Source: Pirellulaceae bacterium (GTDB lineage Bacteria > Planctomycetota > Planctomycetia > Pirellulales > Pirellulaceae). From it: a stretch of DNA of 13,197 nucleotides. The notes beneath the pieces are model-generated. The model saw only the letters and a program-made list of their open reading frames with translations, did no database searches and was not told where the DNA came from. Positions 1 through 6,424 of this stretch are shown here, in pieces; within the stretch, counting starts at the first letter, position 1; the number at the start of each line of letters is the position of its first letter. Both the position numbers and the translations under genes were made by a program. The stretch lies in contig JASLRF010000352.1 of assembly GCA_030744095.1 (NCBI GenBank), positions 1 to 13,197 of the forward strand, written 5' to 3'.

Positions 1-2
1 GC

Positions 3-116
3 TGGACCTACACGGGGCGCCCTACCACGGCCGAAACCGTAAAACGCCCCGCTACCTGGAAGGAAAGCTGGGCAAACCCACGAGACAATAGCGAAACTCT
101 GGCTATCGTGGGCTAA
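3..116 (+). CDS. Possible C-terminal end of an upstream gene (partial)
   Basis: An open frame enters from the left edge and runs 37 codons to a TAA at 114-116, ending in ...NSETLAIVG. It is on the same strand as the DUF1559 gene and stops 51 bp before it. I recognise no domain. A competing frame starting at base 2 stays open to a TAG at 89-91, and 37 open codons are not statistically strong. The longer frame is preferred only for its length and its plausible mixed composition. The product is unknown. Confidence 0.27.
   Translation, partial: WTYTGRPTTAETVKRPATWKESWANPRDNSETLAIVG
77..112 (+). other. Imperfect hairpin upstream of the DUF1559 gene
   Basis: CCCACGA (77-83) pairs with TCGTGGG (106-112), and TAGC (89-92) pairs with GCTA (102-105). 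A 5-nt bulge GACAA sits on the left arm and a 9-nt loop at the tip. No T-run follows, so it is not a classical intrinsic terminator. It covers the end of the possible upstream frame and lies about 40 bp before the next ribosome binding site. It could be a weak terminator, an mRNA-stability element or an operator. Confidence 0.35.
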
Positions 117-152
117 CAATTGCGAGTCGCGGCACTAGTGAATTCTCTTTCA

Positions 153-160
153 GAGGAGGG
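153..160 (+). promoter_or_regulatory. Ribosome binding site deciding the DUF1559 start
   Basis: GAGGAGGG lies 7 nt upstream of the ATG at 168, a strong Shine-Dalgarno sequence. It favours ATG 168 over the upstream in-frame TTG at 120. Starting at 168 also places the prepilin-type cleavage motif at residues 6-12, where it belongs. Confidence 0.8.
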
Positions 161-167
161 GACCGTC

Positions 168-1055
168 ATGACTCGGTCACGCAAAGCATTTACGCTTGTC
201 GAACTGTTGGTGGTGATTGCTATTATTGGCATCATCATGTCCATGCTGCTACCTGCGATTCAAGCCGCGCGTCACAGCGCTTGGAAACTTCAGTGTTCGA
301 ATAGATTGAAGCAGTTGGCCATCGCCACAAAGGGGCACGAAGCTAGTAAGGGACGACTTCCGGGTGCCATGGAAGTCGTTGGGGGCAAGCGGGCCAGTTG
401 GGTCGTCCCGTTGTTTCCTTACGTCGGGGAACGACAATTGTACGACCGTTGGGTAGATCCCACGGTTACCCAAGCGACCGCAAATACGCACTACATTAAG
501 TTGTTCATTTGTACGGCTCGTCCAGGCCTTGATACCAGCGTGGCCAGCAACAGCTATATCGCGAACATAGGCTTTGGACCGCGCGGCAGTGACCCGTCAC
601 CTTTCGGTCCTGCAGCTACAGTAACTGCGCCGACCAGCAGCTACAACTATTGGGTTGCCCACCGTAAGGCAAATGGCCCCTTTGTCGATCGCTATACCGC
701 CACGGCGAACGGTTGGAAGATTGCAAAAGATCTGATTACCGTCAGCTCGACGGATTTTCGCGATGGGACGAGTAACACAATCCTGTTTTCCGAAAACTTG
801 GCTGCCGGACAGTGGCACGTGACCGGAATGCCAACGGGCATGGTGTGGTTGTATGCCAACGAGTCAGGAGTGCCCGTCAATTCGGGATATGAAACTCAAG
901 CGGTGCTCGCACCGTCCGCGGTACCCGCCGTAGCCAGGATCAACGGCAACAAGATGACGCTTGCCAGCGTGACCGCTCCAGAACATGCTCGTCCGTCGAG
1001 TAGCATTCGGGTGGCGTCAACGTGGCGTTTGCGGACGGCAGTGTGCGTTTCTTGA
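168..1055 (+). CDS. DUF1559 pseudopilin-like protein, C-terminus frameshifted
   Basis: The protein belongs to the DUF1559 family, abundant in planctomycetes. Members carry a type IV pilin-like N-terminus (type II secretion/pseudopilin style) and a large exported domain of unknown function. Residues 1-7 (MTRSRKA) form a short basic leader. A prepilin-peptidase-type motif A|FTLVELLVVIA follows, with Glu at mature position 5, then a hydrophobic helix ending LLPAIQAAR. Further in are the family signatures CSNRLKQLA near residue 60 and DGTSNTILFSEN near residue 205. The frame ends at 1055 in an aberrant tail (...SSIRVASTWRLRTAVCVS). The expected ending, HSGGVNVAFADGSVRFL and about 36 more residues, lies in another frame at 1004-1165. 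One inserted base just before 1004 would restore a product of about 332 aa, normal for the family. Either the gene is damaged or the assembly carries an indel. Family assignment is firm; biological function is unknown. Confidence 0.85.
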   Translation: MTRSRKAFTLVELLVVIAIIGIIMSMLLPAIQAARHSAWKLQCSNRLKQLAIATKGHEASKGRLPGAMEVVGGKRASWVVPLFPYVGERQLYDRWVDPTVTQATANTHYIKLFICTARPGLDTSVASNSYIANIGFGPRGSDPSPFGPAATVTAPTSSYNYWVAHRKANGPFVDRYTATANGWKIAKDLITVSSTDFRDGTSNTILFSENLAAGQWHVTGMPTGMVWLYANESGVPVNSGYETQAVLAPSAVPAVARINGNKMTLASVTAPEHARPSSSIRVASTWRLRTAVCVS

Positions 1056-1165
1056 ACGAGAAGATCGTGTACCACGTTTATCAGTCGCTGTTGACGTTGC
1101 ATGACCGACACTCGGACATGCCGTACCGACTATATGTGTTGAATGGAAATGATTTCGAACAGTAA
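1004..1165 (+). pseudogene. Frameshifted C-terminal part of the DUF1559 gene
   Basis: Read from CAT at 1004, the sequence gives HSGGVNVAFADGSVRFL followed by NEKIVYHVYQ and on to ...YVLNGNDFEQ and a TAA at 1163-1165. The G-G-V-N-x-x-F-A-D-G-S-V-R-F motif is the canonical C-terminal signature of DUF1559 proteins, so this is the genuine end of the preceding gene. It is out of register with the first part by one missing base (equivalently two extra). The break lies in the serine-rich stretch at about 990-1004, just before the histidine codon. There is no slippery heptamer at the junction, which argues against programmed frameshifting. The terminator at 1206-1234 sits 40 bp after this stop, not after the premature one, and supports 1165 as the ancestral gene end. 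Confidence 0.8.
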
Positions 1166-1205
1166 GAGCGTCTGCGACGCTCAAGGTTCGAGAGATTGCC
1201 GGTTC

Positions 1206-1234
1206 AACGCCCGCACAATTGTGCGGGCGTTTTT
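1206..1234 (+). terminator. Intrinsic terminator of the DUF1559 gene
   Basis: A perfect palindrome spans 1206-1231. The arms AACGCCCGCAC and GTGCGGGCGTT surround an AATT loop and are followed by T at 1230-1234. The GC-rich 11-bp stem plus U-tract is a textbook rho-independent terminator on the + strand. It lies between the DUF1559 gene and the oppositely oriented tadA. The minus strand has no T-run after the stem, so its effect on tadA transcripts is uncertain. Confidence 0.9.
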
Positions 1235-1265
1235 CAGGCGCGGGTCATCATCTTCGCCGCCCACG

Positions 1266-1724
1266 CTACTTCTTGCCTTGCCGCCGCTTCTCGGCGAAGA
1301 ACCGGGTCAAGATTGCACCGCACGGTTCCGCCAGCACACCGCTGACCACGTCGGCTCGATGGTTGAGGCGGAAATCGTCCAACAAGTGATACAGTGATTG
1401 CACCGCCCCTGTTTTGGCGTCAGTCGCCCCGTAAACCACGTGGGGAATTCGTGATTGCACAATCGCGCCGGCGCACATGGGACACGGTTCGAGCGTCACA
1501 TAGAGTGTACAATCTTCCAGCCGCCAGCTTCCCAGCGATTCGGCGGCCTGTGTTATGGCGATCATTTCCGCGTGCGCCGTCGGGTCGTGCAACATCTCCC
1601 GTTGGTTGTAGGCGGCAGCGATGACCGTGTGTCCGTGCACGATGACTGCGCCCACAGGAACCTCATCTTTGGCCAGCGCTTGCTCGGCCTGTTGCAGCGC
1701 CATCCTCATGTAGACATCGTGCAT
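1266..1724 (-). CDS. tadA: tRNA-specific adenosine deaminase TadA
   Basis: TadA deaminates adenosine 34 (the wobble base) of tRNA-Arg(ACG) to inosine in the cytoplasm, allowing one tRNA to read CGU, CGC and CGA. Counting from ATG 1724 (152 aa), the zinc and catalytic signature is H-A-E at residues 51-53 within [11 protein letters not shown], plus P-C-P-M-C at 80-84 within [11 protein letters not shown]. The VPVGAVIV strand lies near residue 25 and [16 protein letters not shown] after the zinc site, as in TadA proteins. Length is normal. An in-frame TTG at 1730 would add two residues; neither start has a clear Shine-Dalgarno, and ATG 1724 is chosen because [10 protein letters not shown] fits the usual TadA N-terminus. 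It lies 46 bp downstream of the DUF1080 gene on the same strand, so co-transcription is possible. A generic cytidine/deoxycytidylate deaminase is less likely given the TadA-type motif spacing. Confidence 0.95.
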   Translation of the reverse strand: MHDVYMRMALQQAEQALAKDEVPVGAVIVHGHTVIAAAYNQREMLHDPTAHAEMIAITQAAESLGSWRLEDCTLYVTLEPCPMCAGAIVQSRIPHVVYGATDAKTGAVQSLYHLLDDFRLNHRADVVSGVLAEPCGAILTRFFAEKRRQGKK

Positions 1725-1770
1725 AAGCAAATCGAAATGGATGCGTGGTTCGGATCTCTGATGTCGAGCG

Positions 1771-2457
1771 CTAGGGTTGGGCTTTGTCTCTTGTCAGTTC
1801 GCGAATGCGAATCTTCCGTAGTGCCGAACGCGTTTCAAAGGCGGCGATTCCTAAGGGCGCGGATAGATCGACTTCTCCACGCGTGCTGATCTTGTGGCCG
1901 ACAAGGCTCTGGTCGACGACCTGCTTCTCGTCGATCCACGCCGAGATGTTCTTCGGCGTAACCCGCACACGAATCTTGTACCAGCGTTCAGAATCGAAAT
2001 TCATGTACCGTGTTGTTTTGTTCTCAGAAGCGTCTTTGCCATCAATGCTGGATAATCCCACCACGGCTCCCGCCCATCCACCGACAATGAAACTGCAATG
2101 GGATTTGTCCACCGGAAACGTCAGTGCGCAAAAGAAATCGACTCCGTCAACCTTCATCGCTTCCAGGCTGATTTCGTAATTTGTGCGCGGAAGCTGTTTT
2201 CCTTTATAGGTGATTCCGGTTAACGACGATCCAAAATCCATGTGGATAACGCCGTCTTCGACTGTCACATCGCCCTCTCCGCCAAAATTGGTGATCTTCC
2301 AATCTGTAAGAGTCCGGCCATCGAACAGGTCGCGCCATTTGACGCCTTTCTTTTCCTGACCGGCTTGATCGTTGTCATCGGCCGTGGCCAGTGAGACAAA
2401 GGCTGCTAGCATCAGCGCAAACATAGAAGAAGAAAGCAAATAGGAAGGTCGTATCAT
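1771..2457 (-). CDS. Secreted DUF1080 (3-keto-disaccharide hydrolase fold) protein
   Basis: The 228-aa product begins with a signal peptide: MIRPSYLL, then a hydrophobic core through about residue 24, with likely cleavage after ...SLATA before DD. The mature part opens with [15 protein letters not shown], the hallmark start of DUF1080 domains (L-F-D-G-x-x-L-x-x-W), and continues with [27 protein letters not shown] and W-Y-K-I-R-V-R-V-T, ending in [18 protein letters not shown]. These are the strands of a concanavalin-like jelly roll. Family members in Planctomycetota and Bacteroidota include 3-keto-glycoside hydrolases and are often attached to sugar-degradation enzymes. Here there is no sugar gene nearby, so the substrate is unknown and some members may only bind. 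The start at ATG 2457 is supported by GGGAG 5 nt upstream; the longer frame from 2550 would bury the signal peptide. Confidence 0.85.
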   Translation of the reverse strand: MIRPSYLLSSSMFALMLAAFVSLATADDNDQAGQEKKGVKWRDLFDGRTLTDWKITNFGGEGDVTVEDGVIHMDFGSSLTGITYKGKQLPRTNYEISLEAMKVDGVDFFCALTFPVDKSHCSFIVGGWAGAVVGLSSIDGKDASENKTTRYMNFDSERWYKIRVRVTPKNISAWIDEKQVVDQSLVGHKISTRGEVDLSAPLGIAAFETRSALRKIRIRELTRDKAQP

Positions 2458-2462
2458 CGTGG

Positions 2463-2467
2463 CTCCC
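2463..2467 (-). promoter_or_regulatory. Ribosome binding site of the DUF1080 gene
   Basis: On the minus strand GGGAG lies 5 nt before the ATG at 2457. It fixes the translation start at the residue that opens a typical signal peptide and rules against the 31-residue upstream extension. Confidence 0.65.
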
Positions 2468-2499
2468 GGAATTCGAGTTCTTGTGCGGAGAAATCCCGA

Positions 2500-2527
2500 T
2501 TGCCTGATAGTAACCGTGAGGTATACT
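2500..2527 (+). promoter_or_regulatory. Predicted sigma70-type promoter for the vanZ-ispD-tyrS run
   Basis: TTGCCT (2500-2505) and TATACT (2522-2527) are separated by 16 bp, giving an expected transcript start near 2534, about 90 nt before the VanZ-like start codon. The -10 is 5/6 to TATAAT. Prediction from consensus only; planctomycete promoters are poorly defined. Confidence 0.42.
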
Positions 2528-2536
2528 CTTTTGCAA
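2507..2536 (-). promoter_or_regulatory. Possible divergent promoter for the DUF1080 gene
   Basis: On the minus strand TTGCAA (2531-2536) and TACTAT (2507-2512) are spaced 18 bp and would start a transcript near 2500, about 45 nt upstream of the DUF1080 ATG. It overlaps the + strand candidate at 2500-2527 almost completely. If both are real, the two operons would compete for polymerase. Weaker than its partner. Confidence 0.3.
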
Positions 2537-2621
2537 TCACTTGTCCGCACGGTTTCAATGCACCAAATCTTCCGGGGCGGAATTCCCGTCAGCTGGTTTT
2601 TTGCCTTTCAACTAGTTCGCC

Positions 2622-3026
2622 ATGGTCTCACATCTGCGCCGCACTGTCATTGGCTTGCTGGGACTGTACTGGTTGGCGTTGTTTGTGGGCACGCACATCC
2701 CCATTACTTTGAAGGGGGGACATGGCAGCGACAAGGTACTGCATTTTTTGGCATATGCGGGCCTTGCATTCTTGATGTCCCTTGTCGTTGGCGGACGCCG
2801 ACCAACTTGGCGGGCATTTGTCTTGGTATTGGTAGTGACCTTGACATACGCTGGATTCGACGAGTTTTCTCAACTGCTGGTTGGTCGTCACTGCGATTTT
2901 TGGGACTGGGTTGCTGACTTTGTGGGTGTCGGGTTTGGCCTGTTTGGCTATTGGGTCGTGGCAGTGATATATCAGTTCTGGTTGCTCGCCGGCAACCGCC
3001 CAAAGGCTGAAATCGCAACACGGTAG
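2622..3026 (+). CDS. VanZ-like integral membrane protein
   Basis: A 134-aa, strongly hydrophobic protein with about four membrane segments (roughly residues 7-25, 40-58, 65-80 and 97-122). It shows the VanZ-like pattern: D37-K38-x-x-H41 with Y45 (DKVLHFLAYAGL), then D80-E81-x-x-Q84 (FDEFSQLLVGR) followed by R89, D92, D95 and D99 on the way into the last helix. VanZ of enterococci gives low-level teicoplanin resistance, but most family members are uncharacterised and no van cluster is present here, so resistance should not be inferred. The ATG at 2622 has no obvious Shine-Dalgarno. Its stop is 27 bp before ispD, which suggests one transcript. A role near lipid-linked or envelope metabolism would suit the neighbour ispD but is inference. 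Confidence 0.82.
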   Translation: MVSHLRRTVIGLLGLYWLALFVGTHIPITLKGGHGSDKVLHFLAYAGLAFLMSLVVGGRRPTWRAFVLVLVVTLTYAGFDEFSQLLVGRHCDFWDWVADFVGVGFGLFGYWVVAVIYQFWLLAGNRPKAEIATR

Positions 3027-3053
3027 CGAATGAGCTGACTGGAGAGACGAATC

Positions 3054-3794
3054 ATGGCCAAGTTCGCAGTCGTCCTGGCCGCAGCAGGCAAGAGCAGCCG
3101 TTTTCGAGACAAGCACTATAAAAAGCCGTTTGCGCCGCTAAAGGACCGAGCTGTCTGGCTGCATTGCGCGGACAAGTTTCTCAATCGCGATGACGTGGTT
3201 CAAGTGTTGATCGTGATTGCACCAGAGGATCGCGAACGATTTATGGATTCATTCGGCGCGAATGTCGCTATCCTAGGCATCGATGTCGTTGAAGGCGGCG
3301 CGGAACGATCGGATTCGATTGCCAATGCTTTGGAACGCGTCAATGACGAAGTGGACTATGTCGCCGTCCATGATGCGGCTCGACCGTGTCTGGCCAACGA
3401 GTGGATTGATAGCGTCTTCCTGAAGGCGGCGACCACAGGGGCTGCGATGCTGGCGATTCCGATCACCGGTACCGTGAAACGGGTTGGCGAAAAGGGGGTG
3501 ATTCAGGAGACAGTGCCACGAGACAACTTGTGGGAGGCGCAAACGCCGCAAGTCTTTCGCAAAGGTATCCTGTTGAAGGCCTACGCACAACGTGGCAATC
3601 AACCGGCGACAGACGACGCAGAACTTGTGCAGCGGAGCGGCCAGCCGGTAACCGTCGTCACGGGCTCACCCATCAACTTGAAAATCACAACGAAAGAAGA
3701 TCTGCGGCTCGCGGCAAACGCATTGAACGCGCTGCCGAAACCCAAACTGCCCGGTGCGACCCATCCCTTTGCAGACGATGATCTCTGGCGTTGA
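3054..3794 (+). CDS. ispD: 2-C-methyl-D-erythritol 4-phosphate cytidylyltransferase IspD
   Basis: IspD joins CTP and 2-C-methyl-D-erythritol 4-phosphate to give CDP-methylerythritol and pyrophosphate, the third step of the MEP isoprenoid pathway, in the cytoplasm. The 246-aa protein has the nucleotide-binding loop VVLAAAGKSSRF (residues 6-17) with Arg16 and the downstream lysines K23-K24 in place of the usual K-Q. It also has GGAERSDSIANAL (81-93), VHDAARP (105-111), and then PRDNLWEAQTPQVF, TDDAELVQ and INLKITTKEDL with the family lysine. All are diagnostic of IspD. The last ~20 residues (LPKPKLPGATHPFADDDLWR) extend beyond the usual ~230-aa length. GGAGAG at 3041-3046 precedes the ATG by 7 nt. 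It lies between the VanZ-like gene (27 bp) and tyrS (42 bp to its ATG), consistent with an operon. No ispF lies alongside, so the pathway genes are dispersed. Confidence 0.94.
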   Translation: MAKFAVVLAAAGKSSRFRDKHYKKPFAPLKDRAVWLHCADKFLNRDDVVQVLIVIAPEDRERFMDSFGANVAILGIDVVEGGAERSDSIANALERVNDEVDYVAVHDAARPCLANEWIDSVFLKAATTGAAMLAIPITGTVKRVGEKGVIQETVPRDNLWEAQTPQVFRKGILLKAYAQRGNQPATDDAELVQRSGQPVTVVTGSPINLKITTKEDLRLAANALNALPKPKLPGATHPFADDDLWR

Positions 3795-3836
3795 GTCGAG
3801 ATTTTCGAGCCTGTTTTGACTGAGTATCACGAATCC

Positions 3837-5126
3837 ATGAAGTTTGACATCTTTGCCGACCTGAAGTGGCGCGGGCTCATCCACCAGTCAACCGACGATG
3901 CCAATTTGCCCGCCTGGCTTGGGGACCGTCGCACTGTTTACATCGGATTCGATCCGACGGCGGACAGCTTACACGTTGGCAGTTTGATGCAATTGATGTT
4001 GCTGCGTCGCTTCCAATGCGCGGGACATCGACCGATTGCACTTGTCGGTGGCGCGACTGGAATGATCGGCGACCCTAGCGGCAAGAGCGATGAACGCAAT
4101 TTGCTGTCAATCGATGCACTGAGGGCAAATGTCGTAGGTCTGGAAAGTCAGATGCGACGGTTTCTGGACTTCGACTCCGCCGAAAATGGCGCGCTGCTAG
4201 TCAATAACTTCGATTGGATGCGCAAATTCAGCTACCTAGACTTCCTCCGCGATGTTGGCAAGAACTTTCCTGTCAACGTGATGCTGGCGAAGGACTCGGT
4301 GAAAGGGCGACTGGAACGGTCCGATGCCGGATTGAGCTACACCGAATTCAGCTACATGTTGCTACAAGCCTACGACTTTGCCTATTTGAACGAAGCTCAC
4401 GGTTGCGAACTGCAGATCGGCGGCAGCGACCAATGGGGAAATATCACTGCCGGCATTGACCTTGCCAGACGGATGTGCCGAGCGCAACTTTATGGAATCA
4501 CTTCGCCACTGCTGACTGACAGTGAAGGAAAGAAGATCGGCAAGACTGAAAGTGGCACCAAAGTCTGGCTGTCCGACCGACGTACGAGCCCATATCTGTT
4601 TTACCAATACTGGATCAACATGCCGGACGACGATGCCGGGAAGTGCCTGCGATTCTTGACGGAAATGCCTCGCGAAGAAATCGAGGCGCTCGACCAGGCT
4701 CGCCGTAACGAACCACAACGGCGGGAGAGCCAGCGTTGCTTGGCCGAAGAATTAACACGATTGGTACACGGCGAGTCGGGACTGGCGGCGGCACTGGGCG
4801 CGACCCAAGCTTTTTTTGGCGGTGAAATCAGTGGACTCTCCGACCATCAACTGATCGAGATCTTCCCAGATGTTCCAAGTAAGACATATCCAATCAGTGT
4901 ATTGGATGGTGAAGGGCTTGGGATTTTAGACGCGCTGGTCGATACAGGGTTGGCAAAGTCGAAGGGCGAGGCCCGACGGTCCATCCAACAGGGTGGAATC
5001 TACGTCAACAATCGTCGTGTTTCCGATCCAGAAACCAGGCTAACGAGGTTGGATCTGGCGAGCGATTCCGTGATCGTGCTCCGCTCGGGCAAAAAACGCT
5101 ACGCGCTGCTGCGATTCACCGGCTAA
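3837..5126 (+). CDS. tyrS: Tyrosyl-tRNA synthetase TyrS
   Basis: A cytoplasmic class I aminoacyl-tRNA synthetase that activates tyrosine with ATP and charges tRNA-Tyr. From ATG 3837 the protein is 429 aa. Y35-I-G-F-D-P-T-A-D-S-L leads into the HIGH-type motif H46-V-G-S49. LVGGATGMIGDPSGK follows, then the tyrosine pocket YMLLQAYDF and LQIGGSDQWGNI. The KMSKS-type loop is K233-I-G-K-T237. A C-terminal S4 RNA-binding domain occupies roughly residues 365-425 (AKSKGEARRSIQQGGIYVNN). All catalytic elements are intact and length is normal. An in-frame TTG at 3816 would add seven residues (MTEYHES). ATG 3837 is preferred because MKFDIFADLKWRGLIHQ matches the usual TyrRS start, but no strong Shine-Dalgarno precedes either. 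It follows ispD closely and is probably transcribed with it. Confidence 0.97.
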   Translation: MKFDIFADLKWRGLIHQSTDDANLPAWLGDRRTVYIGFDPTADSLHVGSLMQLMLLRRFQCAGHRPIALVGGATGMIGDPSGKSDERNLLSIDALRANVVGLESQMRRFLDFDSAENGALLVNNFDWMRKFSYLDFLRDVGKNFPVNVMLAKDSVKGRLERSDAGLSYTEFSYMLLQAYDFAYLNEAHGCELQIGGSDQWGNITAGIDLARRMCRAQLYGITSPLLTDSEGKKIGKTESGTKVWLSDRRTSPYLFYQYWINMPDDDAGKCLRFLTEMPREEIEALDQARRNEPQRRESQRCLAEELTRLVHGESGLAAALGATQAFFGGEISGLSDHQLIEIFPDVPSKTYPISVLDGEGLGILDALVDTGLAKSKGEARRSIQQGGIYVNNRRVSDPETRLTRLDLASDSVIVLRSGKKRYALLRFTG

Positions 5127-5132
5127 GTGAAA

Positions 5133-5171
5133 TCGAGGCGTGACGACCCCAAAAACGCGGGGAAACCTCGA
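5133..5171 (+). terminator. Hairpin after tyrS, possible weak terminator
   Basis: TCGAGG (5133-5138) pairs with CCTCGA (5166-5171), with an inner CCCC (5147-5150) against GGGG (5159-5162). The structure begins 6 nt after the tyrS stop codon. No U-tract follows, so intrinsic termination would be inefficient; it may instead protect the 3' end of the operon mRNA. Confidence 0.4.
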
Positions 5172-5204
5172 ATAAGCTATGATATTATAGGGTCTTCATG
5201 TCTG

Positions 5205-5233
5205 TTGACTCGTCAAGCGGTGCGGATTACTAT
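5205..5233 (+). promoter_or_regulatory. Predicted sigma70-type promoter for the 262-aa membrane protein
   Basis: TTGACT (5205-5210) and TACTAT (5228-5233) are separated by exactly 17 bp, matching TTGACA and TATAAT at 5/6 and 4/6. Transcription would begin near 5240, about 60 nt before the start codon. It lies in the only intergenic gap between tyrS and the next gene, so it has a natural target. Confidence 0.55.
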
Positions 5234-5300
5234 TCCATCGCCGAATAACCGTCAGCCGGTTCTCCTCTTGGCTTTGTGGCTATCCCACTAATTTGCTTGA

Positions 5301-6089
5301 GTGAGTGATTCCGTGCGCATCAACATTCGTCTGATTTTCGCTTCACTGATCTTGCTGTCGACCGTCGCCGGCGGCGTGGCGCTGCTGCTTTACTCGGCGT
5401 CGCGCCACGAACCGCAGTTCTATCAGCAGGCGCTGCGGGTCGAGCCAGAACTGCAACGCGAGGCAGGCGACGAGTTGGAAAAAGGTGTGCTCCAGTTGCA
5501 CAACACGGCGCGTACCGAAGGACGTTGGGAAGCGGTTTTTACGGAAGCGCAGATCAATGGCTGGCTCGCCGCCGACTTGCCCGAAAAGTTCCCGCATTTG
5601 TTACCGGCCGGTACGGATCAACCGCGCGTTTCAATTGATCCGCAGCGAATCAAAATCGCCTGTCGCTACCAACGTGGAAGTGTGAACACGGTCATTTCGT
5701 TTGATCTGACTGTGGATTTAACGAGCGAGACTAACACGCTGGCGGTACGTGTCTCGAAAGTCCGGGCCGGCGCATTGCCAGTACCACTCAAACGATTTCT
5801 AGCACCCATCACGAAGGCGAGTGCGAATTCTGACATCACTTTGCGTTGGGGCCAGGCCGATGGTGACCCGGTGGCTTTGGTAACCGTTCCCCACCAGCAT
5901 GAAGACTACTCGCATCGTGAAATCTATTTGGAGACCATCGAGATTCGCGATGGTGAGATTGCGTTGGCGGGACGCACGCAAAAATCTGGTGAAAACCAGC
6001 ATGTCGTCGCTCGACTGTTGCAAGGACCGAAGACGACCGCCGGCAGTCAATCCGATGTTGGCTTGTCGAACGTAATCATCCAGCGGTGA
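5301..6089 (+). CDS. Membrane-anchored protein of unknown function
   Basis: The 262-aa product starts with one hydrophobic segment (about residues 8-31, IRLIFASLILLSTVAGGVA...) and then a long soluble domain, predicted to be outside the cytoplasmic membrane. After the anchor come a charged helical stretch (PELQREAGDELEKGVLQL, ~48-66), then FTEAQINGWLAADLPEKFP (~79-97), then a strand-rich region with VNTVISFDLTVDL and RVSKVRAGALPVPLKRFLAPI. This order (anchor, F-T-x-x-x-I-N-x-W-L helix, then beta strands around a 'G-x-L-P-V-P' turn) loosely recalls the YpmS/DUF2140 style of anchored extracytoplasmic protein, but I cannot confirm homology. The start is GTG 5301; GTG 5313 is an alternative. Its last 43 bp overlap the convergent phosphoesterase gene. 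No enzyme motif was seen. Confidence 0.75.
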   Translation: MSDSVRINIRLIFASLILLSTVAGGVALLLYSASRHEPQFYQQALRVEPELQREAGDELEKGVLQLHNTARTEGRWEAVFTEAQINGWLAADLPEKFPHLLPAGTDQPRVSIDPQRIKIACRYQRGSVNTVISFDLTVDLTSETNTLAVRVSKVRAGALPVPLKRFLAPITKASANSDITLRWGQADGDPVALVTVPHQHEDYSHREIYLETIEIRDGEIALAGRTQKSGENQHVVARLLQGPKTTAGSQSDVGLSNVIIQR

Positions 6090-6418
6090 TCGACACCGGC
6101 GGTGAATCTGACGCGGCCGTTCCACCGACGCCCGCGCAGATCGAGCACCCATTGTTCCGGGCCCTCTTCCAGCACGTCGAAGTCGCCGCAATCCCATTGC
6201 CTGACGTCGCCGCGACCACGCGACACGGGGCCCTCGAAGTCGAGGTAATCCAGGCGATGATCCTCAAGCTGATCGACGTGTAACGATTGCCCAGCGGTCG
6301 GCTCTTTTGGACACGCGAAAGTCCGCAGCACGTCGCCACACTCGAACATGAGGTCCCAATGCAGAGGGCGTGTCGAGTCAGGACCGGGATGATGGCGAAG
6401 AATCACAAAGCGTGGCAT
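6047..6418 (-). CDS. Stand-alone LigD-type 3'-phosphoesterase (PE) domain protein
   Basis: A 123-aa protein consisting of just the PE domain found at the N-terminus of bacterial DNA ligase D (DNA polymerase/ligase N-terminal domain), which trims 3'-phosphate and 3'-ribonucleotide ends in non-homologous end joining. Visible motifs are FVILRHH (4-10, with H9), LHWDLMFE (19-26, with H20 and D22), FACPKEP (34-40), and DHRLDYLDFEGPVSRGRGDV (53-72, with H54 and E62), followed by the WDCGDF strand. These align with the metal and phosphate ligands of LigD PE. One key change is seen: the Arg of the usual H-Y-D-x-R-L-E is Met24 here, so full catalytic activity is uncertain. The ATG lies 6 bp after the DUF11 lipoprotein stop, on the same strand, suggesting co-transcription. 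The 3' end overlaps the convergent gene by 43 bp. No Ku or ligase gene is nearby. Confidence 0.85.
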   Translation of the reverse strand: MPRFVILRHHPGPDSTRPLHWDLMFECGDVLRTFACPKEPTAGQSLHVDQLEDHRLDYLDFEGPVSRGRGDVRQWDCGDFDVLEEGPEQWVLDLRGRRWNGRVRFTAGVDHRWMITFDKPTSD

Positions 6419-6424
6419 GGTTAG

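Noticed and set aside
985..1010. Programmed ribosomal frameshift in the DUF1559 gene
   Set aside because: There is no slippery heptamer or convincing downstream stimulatory structure at the junction, and DUF1559 proteins are not known to use frameshifting. Mutation or sequencing error is simpler.
1455..1889. 144-aa + strand open frame
   Set aside because: It is antisense to tadA and to the end of the DUF1080 gene, both of which have clear family motifs. Its own translation shows none.
2622..3026. Glycopeptide-resistance gene
   Set aside because: The VanZ-like family is broad, and no vanA/H/X/R/S genes accompany it.
2628..3116. 162-aa minus-strand open frame opposite the VanZ-like gene
   Set aside because: The + strand reading has the conserved VanZ-like residues and membrane segments; the minus reading is low-complexity and rich in Cys/Gln with no motif.
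5799..6197. 132-aa minus-strand open frame
   Set aside because: It overlaps the membrane-anchored protein and the phosphoesterase in a different frame. The Arg-rich translation is typical of an antisense shadow.
6047..6418. Full DNA ligase D / end-joining locus
   Set aside because: Only the ~120-aa PE domain is present; no ligase, primase-polymerase or Ku gene lies in the window.
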